Shown here: positions 29,712 to 38,322 of the stretch, piece by piece
Numbering within the stretch: the first letter of the stretch is position 1
How the letters are laid out: the number at the start of each line of letters is the position of its first letter
DNA from: Gammaproteobacteria bacterium UBA2679
Lineage (GTDB): Bacteria; Pseudomonadota; Gammaproteobacteria; Pseudomonadales; Oleiphilaceae
Assembly (NCBI GenBank): GCA_002354735.1
Contig: DEMD01000006.1
Span: 34,840 to 98,839, forward strand
Reading direction: 5' to 3'
Length of the DNA stretch: 64,000 nt
Position numbers and translations under genes: made by a program
Notes under the pieces: model-generated
Databases searched by the model: none
What the model saw: the letters and a program-made list of their open reading frames with translations, nothing else
Told to the model about the DNA's origin: nothing

Positions 29712-30145
29712 ACGATACTGCCTTTTAATCGTATTGTTGTTTTGCCAGCCCACCAGACATTCTGGGCGCGCTAGGCCATTCGGCCAGCATTAGCATTGAT
29801 TGTGCCAGAACCAAACCCTGCATGTACGCCCCATAATCCAAGCATTAACATTGGTTTAGGATCTTTCTGGTAACGCAGAACTCGTCACCCGTCGTAACAG
29901 TGCGACACCTCCTGTTACTTTTTGTTTCAGATAACGCCCATTTAAAGGGTCTCCGCCCAAGCTCCAGGTAAGTCCGACGCCCGTCACACAATCCGAAGAA
30001 ATAAAGACGACGCGCCTACTCCTCGTCGGTTCCGACGATGACGCCGCTGAAGTTCGTCCGCTAGAGTTCGTCCGCTAGAGTTCGCTTCAGCGGCAACCTC
30101 CTTCGGCAGGCTGCGCACTGCCCATAAGAAACAGGAGAGAAAGGT
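29712..30145. other. Divergent intergenic region with repeats
   Basis: Between the divergent lipase and ricin-GH16 genes. It contains two imperfect direct repeats, AGCATTAGCATTGATT (29786-29801) and AGCATTAACATTGGTT (29841-29856), 55 bases apart. Near the GH16 start there is a 14-base tandem duplication (30051-30064 and 30065-30078) enclosed by 10-bp inverted arms (30043-30052 and 30085-30094). No coding sequence was found. Confidence 0.6.
30043..30094 (+). repeat. Tandem 14-mer within an inverted repeat, 5' of the ricin-GH16 gene
   Basis: AGTTCGTCCGCTAG is present twice in tandem (30051-30078) followed by a partial third copy. The block is flanked by GCCGCTGAAG and CTTCAGCGGC, which could close a long stem-loop in the 5' leader, about 50 bases before the ATG at 30146. 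Confidence 0.6.
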
Positions 30146-31864
30146 ATGCAGTTCCAGAGACTTCTGGTCCCCTTCAAGTTCGTATGCGGTGGCCTGTTCG
30201 TTTTAGCGACCAGTCTCCCCGCACTTGCTGGCACCACCTTCACCGGTAGCTATTACCTGGTGAACGTCCATTCAGACAAAGCGCTCGATGTCGCCGATAA
30301 CGCTCGATCGGCAGGTGCAAACGTGCACCAGTGGGCCTACGGCAATGGTGGCAATCAACAGTGGGAGCTGCAGTCGGCCGGCAGCGGCGTCTTCTTCCTG
30401 AAGAATCGTAACAGTGGGCTCTATCTTGATGTGGCCTGGGGCGCGGCTCATGACGGCGCTAATGTTCAGCAGGCGAACTATAACGGTGGCAACGCCCAGA
30501 AGTTCCGAATCGTCGAAATGGAAAAGGGTATCTATCGTCTGGAGAGTGTTGCCAGTGGCAAGGTACTCGACGTGGCGGCCTGGAATCAGAACAACGGCGC
30601 CAACGTACATCAGTGGACCTGGGGCAACCACAATAATCAGAAGTGGAAGATCATCCCGGTCGGGGCGGCGACCAATCTCTCGGGAACTGTGCGCATAGAC
30701 TCCGTCCATAGCGGCAAGGCTCTCGACGTTGCCAATGTTTCGACATCTCCAGGCGCCAATATTCACCAGTGGGGCTACGGTGGCGGCGCGAACCAGCAGT
30801 GGAATCTGATCAATACCGGCAACGGCTATTACAAAATTCAGTCACGTCATAGCGGTCATATGCTGGATGTTGCTGGCGCTTCAACCGCTAATACCGCCAA
30901 CATTCAGCAGTGGAGTGACAACGGCAACGATGCACAGCTCTTCTCCTTCATCAGTGTCGGCAACAATGAGTATCAGATACGCAATAAGCACAGTGGCAAG
31001 GTTGTGGATGTAGCTGACTGGGCCGCTTACGACGGCGGTAACGTTCAGCAGCATCAGTACCAGGGCCAGGCCAACCAGAAATGGCGAGTCGCGGGCGTCA
31101 CTGGCACGCCCGGGGGCGGGGGTGGCGGCACATGTACAGCGGCCACGGTGTGGTCAGACGAATTCAACTACAGCGGCCTGCCTGATCCCAGCAAGTGGAG
31201 CTTCGAAGTGCAGCGTCCTGGCTGGGTCAACGATGAATGGCAGAACTACACTGGCAACCGCACGGAAAATGCCCGCGTCGGTAATGGTGTCCTGACGATT
31301 GAAGCACGCCGCGATTGGTTCGGCGGCCATGAGATCTCGTCGGCGAGACTGAAGAGTCATGGCAAAGGTGACTGGCTCAATGGCCGCATCGAGGTCCGTG
31401 CCAAGCTTCCAAAAGGCCGCGGCACCTGGCCCGCGATCTGGATGATGCCGAGTGATTCGGAATATGGTGGCTGGCCGAATAGCGGCGAAATCGACATCAT
31501 GGAAAATGTGGGCTTCGATCCCTGGACCGTCCATGGTTCGATCCATTCCAACGGTCGCAACCATATGCTGGGTAATAACTTTACGGTAACGACGAAGAAT
31601 AACGTGACGGTACAGGATCAGTTTCACGTCTATTCGGTCGACTGGAACCAGAGTCGCATCCAGTTCATGATGGACGGCCGCGTCTATGGCACCTACACCA
31701 ATCCCCGCCAGGGCTGGACAACATGGCCATTCGACAAGCGCTTCCACCTTATTCTTAACGTTGCTATTGGTGGCATGTGGGGCGGACAGCAGGGGGTTGA
31801 TATGGGCATCTTCCCCGCGAAGATGGAGGTAGACTGGGTGCGGGTATATCGCAGCTGCAACTAG
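30146..31864 (+). CDS. Ricin-lectin (two beta-trefoils)-GH16 beta-glucanase
   Basis: Secreted 572-residue enzyme. A signal peptide (about 1-28) precedes two ricin B-type trefoils (about 32-172 and 178-320, with repeated ALDV, VLDV and QKW/QQW motifs). A Gly-rich linker (about 323-330) leads to a GH16 domain with GEIDIMENVG as catalytic motif. GGAGAGAAAGG precedes the ATG. The likely substrate is beta-1,3-glucan. It is the second GH16 enzyme of the window but has a different binding module and no operator palindrome. Confidence 0.93.
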   Translation: MQFQRLLVPFKFVCGGLFVLATSLPALAGTTFTGSYYLVNVHSDKALDVADNARSAGANVHQWAYGNGGNQQWELQSAGSGVFFLKNRNSGLYLDVAWGAAHDGANVQQANYNGGNAQKFRIVEMEKGIYRLESVASGKVLDVAAWNQNNGANVHQWTWGNHNNQKWKIIPVGAATNLSGTVRIDSVHSGKALDVANVSTSPGANIHQWGYGGGANQQWNLINTGNGYYKIQSRHSGHMLDVAGASTANTANIQQWSDNGNDAQLFSFISVGNNEYQIRNKHSGKVVDVADWAAYDGGNVQQHQYQGQANQKWRVAGVTGTPGGGGGGTCTAATVWSDEFNYSGLPDPSKWSFEVQRPGWVNDEWQNYTGNRTENARVGNGVLTIEARRDWFGGHEISSARLKSHGKGDWLNGRIEVRAKLPKGRGTWPAIWMMPSDSEYGGWPNSGEIDIMENVGFDPWTVHGSIHSNGRNHMLGNNFTVTTKNNVTVQDQFHVYSVDWNQSRIQFMMDGRVYGTYTNPRQGWTTWPFDKRFHLILNVAIGGMWGGQQGVDMGIFPAKMEVDWVRVYRSCN

Positions 31865-31872
31865 ACGCTGAA

Positions 31873-31902
31873 GCAGCCTCTCTGGCGCTAGCGAGAGGCT
31901 GC
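31873..31902 (+). terminator. Hairpin after the ricin-GH16 gene
   Basis: GCAGCCTCTC and GAGAGGCTGC form a 10-bp stem with a 10-base loop, starting nine bases after the stop. No clear T-tract follows, so it may be a weak or bidirectional terminator. Confidence 0.5.
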
Positions 31903-31945
31903 CGAAGATAATCTTGAACGGTCCCGAGCTGGCGACCGACCAAGG

Positions 31946-32833
31946 CTATTTACCTGAACGAACGCTCAAGGCCGTCACGGTAACCAAAACTATCGTCATG
32001 CCCAGCAGCTGCAAGGGTGCCAGGTGCTCGCCCAACACGGTGACGCCGAATAACGAAGCGGTAACCGGCTCAACCATCGCCACAATTGAAGCAACCGCTG
32101 GCGCAGTGTGATTGAGACCAACAATATAAAGTATGAACGAAACGCCTGCACCAAACACCCCCAGTGCCAGGAACCATGGCCAGGCCGGCGTCTTCAGTAT
32201 TTCAAGGACCTGCCCCGCTTCAGCAGGCCATACAAGGACGACAGCGAGCACCGATAACGCGATGGAGAGGATGGCCTGCGGACTACCGTGTGGTGCTGCA
32301 AACTTGAAACCGAATATGAAGACCGCGTAGCACAAGCCGGATAAAAGTCCGGCAATGGCGCCGATGGCTGTCACGCCACCAGCGCCACCCTCATAGACGC
32401 CTGTCAGTAGAACGATACCGAGTATCACAGTCGCCATCGCACACCACTTGAACAAATCGGGTCGTTCAAGTTTGAGTGCGAATGAGACGAGGAAGACGAA
32501 GACGGGAGCGCAGTACATGAGTGTCGCGGCAACCGAGACGCTGCCATTGGCGATGCTGAGAAAATAGAAGCTGAAATTACCGGCCACGCCCAGCCCGGCA
32601 ACCGATGACCAGAGCCATAATCGGCTACTCGACAATCCGCTGTTCTCAGAACGCAAAGCGAGCCAGGCGAGAACGACAAGAAGCCCGATAGCCCCTCGAC
32701 AGAAAGACACCACGAAGGGGTCCCAGCCATCGTCAATCAGCATCCCGCCGATACCGCCTGCCAGGCCCCAGATGAGCGCTGCAAGGACCACGAAGATGAT
32801 ACCGAGGCTCGCCGTTTTACGGGATGACTTCAC
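31946..32833 (-). CDS. EamA-family (DMT) transporter
   Basis: 295-residue drug/metabolite transporter with ten predicted helices in two EamA repeats. It starts at GTG, overlapping the stop of a 33-codon membrane peptide frame (GTGA). Internal repeat features include VFVFLVSFALKLERPDLFKW and GVSFILYIVGLNHTAPAVAS, which match known EamA patterns in general form. The substrate is unknown. Confidence 0.9.
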   Translation of the reverse strand: MKSSRKTASLGIIFVVLAALIWGLAGGIGGMLIDDGWDPFVVSFCRGAIGLLVVLAWLALRSENSGLSSSRLWLWSSVAGLGVAGNFSFYFLSIANGSVSVAATLMYCAPVFVFLVSFALKLERPDLFKWCAMATVILGIVLLTGVYEGGAGGVTAIGAIAGLLSGLCYAVFIFGFKFAAPHGSPQAILSIALSVLAVVLVWPAEAGQVLEILKTPAWPWFLALGVFGAGVSFILYIVGLNHTAPAVASIVAMVEPVTASLFGVTVLGEHLAPLQLLGMTIVLVTVTALSVRSGK

Positions 32834-32931
32834 GTGAGCTCCGCCCCGTTCAAGCCCGCGCCGAAGACGACAAGCAGCAGGAATACCGCCAGGACAGGCA
32901 TCAGTGCCGTAATGAGTTGCAAATAAGCCAT
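32830..32931 (-). CDS. Possible 33-residue membrane peptide coupled to the EamA gene
   Basis: An ATG at 32931 opens a 33-codon frame encoding one strongly hydrophobic segment (LQLITALMPVLAVFLLLVVF). Its TGA overlaps the GTG start of the EamA gene. AAAGGA lies about 11 bases upstream. It could be a leader peptide that couples translation or a small membrane protein. It resembles no family known to me, and small size makes this uncertain. Confidence 0.45.
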   Translation of the reverse strand: MAYLQLITALMPVLAVFLLLVVFGAGLNGAELT

Positions 32932-33142
32932 GGGGCGCGGGTCCTTTATGTCAGGCATCTACCTCAGGCATACGATAGCCAACAGTCACCCGGGTGAGCC
33001 AGTATCTATAGAAACCGATCGTAAAGGACGCCGCTGATAATCAACGAAGATATTGAAGGCGATGACCTGGCACCTGGTGCGGCCAAAACACGCGCAATCA
33101 CCCAAGCTGGCTGCGTGTCCCTGGCCTGCCGCAGGCTCGCCT

Positions 33143-34606
33143 TCAGTCCGCGCGAATAAGTCGAAACATCTGGTTTTCGCTGTTTGCCGTGCAAGGCCAC
33201 TGTACGAGGTTGGCACCATTCTCTCGTGATCGGGCTGAGACATCCAAACATTGCCCACTATGTCGACTGACAATCCGCCACCGCTCCGCACCAGCTGATT
33301 GGAAACGGAACTGCTGATTGGCGCCGCCTGTGAAGCCCCAGAGCAAGACATTCGCCGCGTCTTCCATCGAGGCACCAGCCACATCGAGCACTTTACCAAC
33401 AGCGTTCACCGAGGCGATGCGATGCCATTCACCCTCGACAGGCTGTATTTCGAATTTCTGGCAGCTGTTATCGAGCCAGTCCCACTGCTGGATATTGACG
33501 CCGTTAGTGCGACCGCATTGAGCCACGTCCAGTGCCATACCGCTGTGAACAGGCGCAATTCGGTAAGTCCCATGAATCTGATCGGGTCGAACAGGAGAAC
33601 CTCCGCCAAGAGACTCACAGCCAGCTACCTGCACGCTGGATGATGCAGTACGAACCAACTGACAGTTTGGTCGGCCATAGGCTACGGAGCCTGACAACAC
33701 ATAGGTATCTCTGGCATCCTCCAGGAAGATCCCCTGGGAGGTCGAATCTGCAATGTCCACCTCTTCTATCGTGGTGCCATGGCTACCACTGACACTGAAG
33801 AACCCGCGACCGGAGTTGCGAGAGCGGACACTCTTCACATGCACGTTGGGACCGTTTGTATTCGCTACACGGAAGGTGGCATAGCCACCGCCCCTGTTAT
33901 TGCGGTCGCCAACGATCCGACCGACCGTGCCGTTGCGGGAGTCGTTCAGAAGCAAACCGGCCCCACCGGAATTGTTGATCTGCACATCGCCAATGGTAAA
34001 ACCATCCACGCCATAGGTCTCGATACCATGGCCATGGCTACCATTGATCACCGTCCGGCCACGAATAACCAGATTGTTAGCTGGGCCAGTCGAGGCGTCG
34101 ACACGAATGCCGAGTCCGACATAACTGTGGGCACTCAGATCCATGGAGACATTCTCGAGAACCACATCCGAGCAGCCTCGGAACCACACACCGTACCGCG
34201 GACTGCCGGTAACCCGCAGGTTCTTCACGGTAATGTTATCCCGGCGGTCACAGTAGATCGGTACAATGAGATCTCCGCCACTGGCGTGAATCTGGTGCCC
34301 ATGGAAGTCCAGCGTCTGGTTCGGCTGTGGGCGAATTGCATGAATTCTGCCACCATCCGGGCCACTGTTGCCTGAGTTGCGGATATTGATGGTGCCTGGC
34401 CCCATGCTGTTGATAGCGGCATTCACCGCATCGAAATATCGGCCACCCTGATACACCGTGCCGCCATCGACTCGTGACAGCCAGCTGCCACTGCTGTTGC
34501 GTGTTACTTCAGCGTTAGCCCCATAGCCATAGGCGGTGGCAGGCAGCTGACCGACGATCGTCATGAATCCCGCGAGCCAGGCGACTCGTACAATGCGGCA
34601 CTTCAT
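33143..34606 (-). CDS. Secreted right-handed beta-helix protein with C-terminal ricin-type lectin domain
   Basis: 487 residues. A signal peptide (about 1-26) is followed by a repetitive region (about 50-335) of short beta-helix rungs (for example NITVKNLRVTG, NLVIRGRTVING, GFTIGDVQINN), and a ricin B-type trefoil (about 348-485, with ALDVAQC, VLDVAG and CLDVSA repeats). Such beta-helices occur in polysaccharide lyases and depolymerases, but no catalytic motif can be assigned. The lectin resembles those of the neighbouring lipase and GH16 enzyme. Confidence 0.85.
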   Translation of the reverse strand: MKCRIVRVAWLAGFMTIVGQLPATAYGYGANAEVTRNSSGSWLSRVDGGTVYQGGRYFDAVNAAINSMGPGTINIRNSGNSGPDGGRIHAIRPQPNQTLDFHGHQIHASGGDLIVPIYCDRRDNITVKNLRVTGSPRYGVWFRGCSDVVLENVSMDLSAHSYVGLGIRVDASTGPANNLVIRGRTVINGSHGHGIETYGVDGFTIGDVQINNSGGAGLLLNDSRNGTVGRIVGDRNNRGGGYATFRVANTNGPNVHVKSVRSRNSGRGFFSVSGSHGTTIEEVDIADSTSQGIFLEDARDTYVLSGSVAYGRPNCQLVRTASSSVQVAGCESLGGGSPVRPDQIHGTYRIAPVHSGMALDVAQCGRTNGVNIQQWDWLDNSCQKFEIQPVEGEWHRIASVNAVGKVLDVAGASMEDAANVLLWGFTGGANQQFRFQSAGAERWRIVSRHSGQCLDVSARSRENGANLVQWPCTANSENQMFRLIRAD

Positions 34607-34776
34607 AGCGCTTCTCCGATATCATGAGTTTGAGTTCAGGGCTCAATGATGCCTCGAAGATTCGCTGTGGTGGGTGGATTTCTGGTTTAGAAGCGTAGCT
34701 TTGAGATCTTGTTCAGACAGTCCGGGAGTAAGGCGTCACAACTCCACAACTGCTCGACTGCATAAGAGGTGTTCAC

Positions 34777-36375
34777 ATGACGCATCGCAGGCGCTGGCCC
34801 AAGGTTGTTTTTGCCTATGTGGTCGCGCTACTGCTGGGGACAATACTCGGCAGTATCATTCAGACGCAGCTCAATCTGCTGGCGCTCAGCCGCCTTGGCG
34901 CTGACTTTGATTCGACCACTCGCTTGGTGGTGACAATGCAGGACCTGGTGCATTTCGGACCAATATACGGCGCCATCCTCGGCGTCAGCCTTGCAATATC
35001 TCAGGCATTTGCTGTCGCCTTGGCAAAGCGTGCCGGAAGGCGCTGGACAAGCTTACTGTGTGCGCTCGGAGCTGGCCTCGGTTTATGGGCTGCGGTGCGG
35101 CTGGTGGACGCCCTGGCGCCTATGCCAACCTTCATCGCCGCCACTAGAAGCACAATGGGCATGTTGGCCATGGCCGCGAGCGCGGCGCTGGCGGGATGGA
35201 CTTTTAGTGGACTGCTCGCCGGAAGCCGTTTGCGCTCTAATGCCTCTGCGGCTCTTCCTCTGATCGGTCTGTTTTCACTCTCCAGCCTGATGCTGTCGGC
35301 TGACGCACGGGCTGAGAAGATTTATGAGCTGGAGACCGTGGCTGAAGGTCTGGTGCACCCGTGGTCAGTGGCGTTTCTCCCTGACGGTCGTAAACTTGTG
35401 ACCGAACGACCAGGGCGTCTGCGGGTAATCAGTGCTGATGACAAGCTCATGGCGAAACCTGTTGAAGGACTACCGTCACGGATATTCGCCCAAGGTCAGA
35501 CCGGGTTACTGGAAGTGTTAGCTGCGAAGGACTTCGCTCAAAGCCAGTACGTGTTTCTCAGCTACGCCTGCGGCGATGTCGAGGCGAATCACCTCTGCCT
35601 GGCGCGAGGTCGGCTGTTGGGGAATCAGGCGGAAGAGACTGAGCTGGTAGAGGTGGAGGAAATTTTCCGCACTCAACCTGCCAAAGCCGGTGCAGCGCAT
35701 TTTGGTGGCCGAATGGCCTGGCTGTCGGACGACACCTTGATCCTGACTTTTGGCGATGGATTCGACTATCGTGAGCAGGCACAAAATCCCGCGAATCACC
35801 TAGGCAGCATCTTCCGCCTCAACCGGGATGGCAGTGTTCCTGAGAACAATCCCTTCATAGGCCAGCCCGGCATCAGGCCAGAGATATACAGCTATGGTCA
35901 TCGCAACGTTCAGGGTCTGATCTATGACGAGTCCGGTAGCCGACTCTTTGCCCATGAACATGGTCCCCGCGGCGGCGATGAGATCAATCTCATACGGCCT
36001 GGTGAAAACTATGGCTGGCCCATTGCAACACATGGACTGGACTATACATGGGCACGCGTAACGCCCTATCAGGCATACCCAGGCACCGTTCAGCCCGTTC
36101 TTCACTGGACCCCGTCGATCGCGCCATCTGGTATGACGTTTTATCAGGGCGAGATGTTTCCAGAATGGCAAGACACGCTGCTCGTTGGGGCACTGGTGAC
36201 CAGGCGCGTCCATCGCGTAAAGCTTGTAGATGGCCAGCCAGTTGAGCAGACACCCCTGTTCGAGGAGTTGAATGAGCGCATCAGGGATGTCAGAACAGGT
36301 CCCGATGGCGCCGTCTACTTACTGACTGATGCGCCTGATGGTCGGCTGCTACGAGCTGTCAGGCCAGGCAAGTAG
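34777..36375 (+). CDS. PQQ-dependent aldose sugar dehydrogenase with N-terminal membrane domain
   Basis: 532 residues. The first about 180 contain four or five hydrophobic helices, ending near SSLMLSADARA. The rest is a YliI/Asd-type soluble aldose dehydrogenase beta-propeller. Recognised segments are GLVHPWSVAFLPDG, TERPGRLRVI, YSYGHRNVQGLIYD, HEHGPRGGDE and GENYGWP, including the PQQ and calcium loop region. The enzyme should oxidise aldoses in the periplasm. Most homologues have just a signal peptide, so the multi-helix anchor is unusual and may deliver electrons to quinone. Confidence 0.88.
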   Translation: MTHRRRWPKVVFAYVVALLLGTILGSIIQTQLNLLALSRLGADFDSTTRLVVTMQDLVHFGPIYGAILGVSLAISQAFAVALAKRAGRRWTSLLCALGAGLGLWAAVRLVDALAPMPTFIAATRSTMGMLAMAASAALAGWTFSGLLAGSRLRSNASAALPLIGLFSLSSLMLSADARAEKIYELETVAEGLVHPWSVAFLPDGRKLVTERPGRLRVISADDKLMAKPVEGLPSRIFAQGQTGLLEVLAAKDFAQSQYVFLSYACGDVEANHLCLARGRLLGNQAEETELVEVEEIFRTQPAKAGAAHFGGRMAWLSDDTLILTFGDGFDYREQAQNPANHLGSIFRLNRDGSVPENNPFIGQPGIRPEIYSYGHRNVQGLIYDESGSRLFAHEHGPRGGDEINLIRPGENYGWPIATHGLDYTWARVTPYQAYPGTVQPVLHWTPSIAPSGMTFYQGEMFPEWQDTLLVGALVTRRVHRVKLVDGQPVEQTPLFEELNERIRDVRTGPDGAVYLLTDAPDGRLLRAVRPGK

Positions 36376-36404
36376 AACCATTTTCCGAGAGATGATGGCG
36401 GCGC

Positions 36405-37358
36405 CTAACGCTGCTCATTCTTCGCCTGATCATACGCCCTTGCAGCCTCGACTTCCTGCGGAGGGTAGTGCTGCCGCAAAAGGGCTTCGATCTGTCTGTC
36501 TTTTTCACTCTGGTCCAGGCCCGCTTCGCTGATGACCTGTTTGTCAGATAGGAATTTCTGGTAACGCGCCTCCCATCCGTCTTCGATACCGGCAAGTTCA
36601 GCCTGCTTTTGTTCCTGCGCTTCCGGCAGAGCCTGTGCTTTTCCCGCAGCGCCTGAGTCGTTGGATACGAGCGGTTCAGCGGTATCATCCGACTGCGAAA
36701 AGAGCAAGGCAGCCAGCTCGGGCCCAAATCGCTCTTCACGTAGCCGTGAAAGTTTCTGCTGGGCCTCCAGTTGGTCTGCCATGGTTGCGACCGGCTCCTC
36801 GCTCATGAGCCGAGCTTCTTCCTGCTCCAGCCTGTAGAGCTGGGTTATGATAAACGCGAGCTCCTCGGCGTCAGCAGCTGGAAGCTGCGCCTTGATAATG
36901 GCAGAGATGGCATCCAGATCTTGATCCCCGAGATTATCCGGCATGCTGGCAACGAACACGTCGATAGCCGCACGACCATCACGATCCAGCTGAAAGCCAT
37001 TCTGGAAGGAAGGATAGACACTATTCAGAAACACATCGCCGAGATGATCGAGCTCGGCCTTCTGTAGCCGCAAATCGGCTGGCGCAGGCGCATTCGCTTC
37101 TGCCCCGAGTGCGTCACTCTCTTCTTGGTCAGCCATGGGAACAGGTGCATCAGGCGCCTTCATCGGCTCTCCACCCTCTGCCCTCTCGAGACCAGTTGGT
37201 TCTGCAGGTTGAGACACATCTGCGGCTGGGCTTTCCTCTAACGCAACGCCGTCAACCGAGGCAGAAAAATAATAGGCGAGAAACGAAGCCAAGGTCAGTC
37301 CAAGCAGGAGCACTACAGCGCCGAGGATCTTGTTCCTGGACTGGTTGTTCGTTGGCAT
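36405..37358 (-). CDS. Divergent lipase-foldase (LifO-like) protein
   Basis: 317 residues with an N-terminal anchor helix (about 11-30), an acidic linker and an alpha-helical domain matching LifO in order and in its C-terminal part (WEARYQKFLSDKQVI, ending AARAYDQAKNEQR). At the place of the RxxFDY signature there is RAAIDVF (129-135), so the usual motif is lost. It lies seven bases after a parvulin-type gene and downstream of a second lipase gene, so a dedicated folding role for that lipase is likely. It may instead be a steric chaperone for another protein. Confidence 0.75.
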   Translation of the reverse strand: MPTNNQSRNKILGAVVLLLGLTLASFLAYYFSASVDGVALEESPAADVSQPAEPTGLERAEGGEPMKAPDAPVPMADQEESDALGAEANAPAPADLRLQKAELDHLGDVFLNSVYPSFQNGFQLDRDGRAAIDVFVASMPDNLGDQDLDAISAIIKAQLPAADAEELAFIITQLYRLEQEEARLMSEEPVATMADQLEAQQKLSRLREERFGPELAALLFSQSDDTAEPLVSNDSGAAGKAQALPEAQEQKQAELAGIEDGWEARYQKFLSDKQVISEAGLDQSEKDRQIEALLRQHYPPQEVEAARAYDQAKNEQR

Positions 37359-37365
37359 CGTCCGC

Positions 37366-38202
37366 TCAATTCACCTGTTGGGAAACGCGCTGCTCATTGA
37401 AAACGATAGATGCCTGCTCAGCAAGGCTTTCCAGCTTCTCGTCCAGTTTGAGCCGCGCCAACTCGGCCTTGATGATTTCCCGTTCTTCATCATAGCTTTG
37501 CTTCGCCATGACGTTCTTGTCGATGACCTGCACAAGCTTCCAGAAGCCATCCTGGAAAACGGGTCGTTCCGCAAAATCGTTTGGGGCGAGCCCGCGCACC
37601 AGTGCATTCACTTCCGGTGCAATATCGACATCTCGCAACCAGGGTGTCTCTATAACATCGCTAAGGTTTACCTCGCGACCGGCCTTTAGTGCTTTCAAGA
37701 CAGTCCGAGCCTTGGCCTCTTCCGGCGTGCGCCAGATCATGAAGCGATACATGGCCTGGTCCTGTTGTTGTTGTTCGTAATATTTTCGAATCTCGGCTTC
37801 GTCGATTTCGATCGAATCCATCAGCTGTTTTACGAAAAGTTGTGCGAGGAGAGTCTTCTCAGCCATCGCCATCTCGACTTTGACCAGTTCTGTTTCATGC
37901 ATACCGAGTCGGGTGGCCTGTTGTGCCAGAACTTCGGTCATCACCAGATCCTTTGCGGTTTGCTGGCGATTCATTGCGGCATCGAATCCCTCATCCTGAG
38001 CCTGTCGTTCAAGACTTTCCTGCTCTCGGGAGCCCAAGAGGAAATGGTAAAGATTCAGACCCAATGGTGTGCCGTTTACAGTAGCGAAGACATCCGGATC
38101 GTTTTCTACGGCTTTGCTGCGAGAGAGATCCTCCTGAGCATGGGTGGTACCGACAGACATCACCAAGGAGGCGAAAAACAGCATTAATAACGGACTTTTC
38201 AT
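37366..38202 (-). CDS. SurA/PpiC-like peptidylprolyl isomerase
   Basis: 278-residue periplasmic protein with a signal peptide (about 1-22). An N-terminal helical SurA-like part (FDAAMNRQQTAKDLVMTEVLAQQA) leads into a parvulin-like region (MYRFMIWRTPEEAKARTVLKALKAG and NDFAERPVFQDGFWKLVQVID). Key parvulin residues cannot be confirmed, so it could be a chaperone without isomerase activity. It sits between a lipase and a LifO-like gene in one orientation, suggesting a folding module. Confidence 0.8.
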   Translation of the reverse strand: MKSPLLMLFFASLVMSVGTTHAQEDLSRSKAVENDPDVFATVNGTPLGLNLYHFLLGSREQESLERQAQDEGFDAAMNRQQTAKDLVMTEVLAQQATRLGMHETELVKVEMAMAEKTLLAQLFVKQLMDSIEIDEAEIRKYYEQQQQDQAMYRFMIWRTPEEAKARTVLKALKAGREVNLSDVIETPWLRDVDIAPEVNALVRGLAPNDFAERPVFQDGFWKLVQVIDKNVMAKQSYDEEREIIKAELARLKLDEKLESLAEQASIVFNEQRVSQQVN

Positions 38203-38247
38203 TCATCGTCTCGACTGGAAAGTAACCTTCATCACATTCATCGAAAA

Positions 38248-38275
38248 TGAGCAAGTCAGCTGACTGACTTGCTCA
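38248..38275 (-). terminator. Terminator/attenuator between the second lipase and the PPIase gene
   Basis: TGAGCAAGTCAG and CTGACTTGCTCA form a perfect 12-bp stem with a four-base loop. On the minus strand TTTT follows. The location after a lipase gene and before its folding helpers parallels the hairpin at 28299-28327. Confidence 0.8.
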
Positions 38276-38322
38276 CCCAGGAATCCCTATCCTGCATCAC
38301 ACTGAGCAGAGCGCATCAGTAA

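Noticed and set aside
29775..29790. GGCCATTCGGCC as a third copy of shared element A
   Set aside because: Only the loop sequence is similar and the flanks differ; the match is not better than chance.
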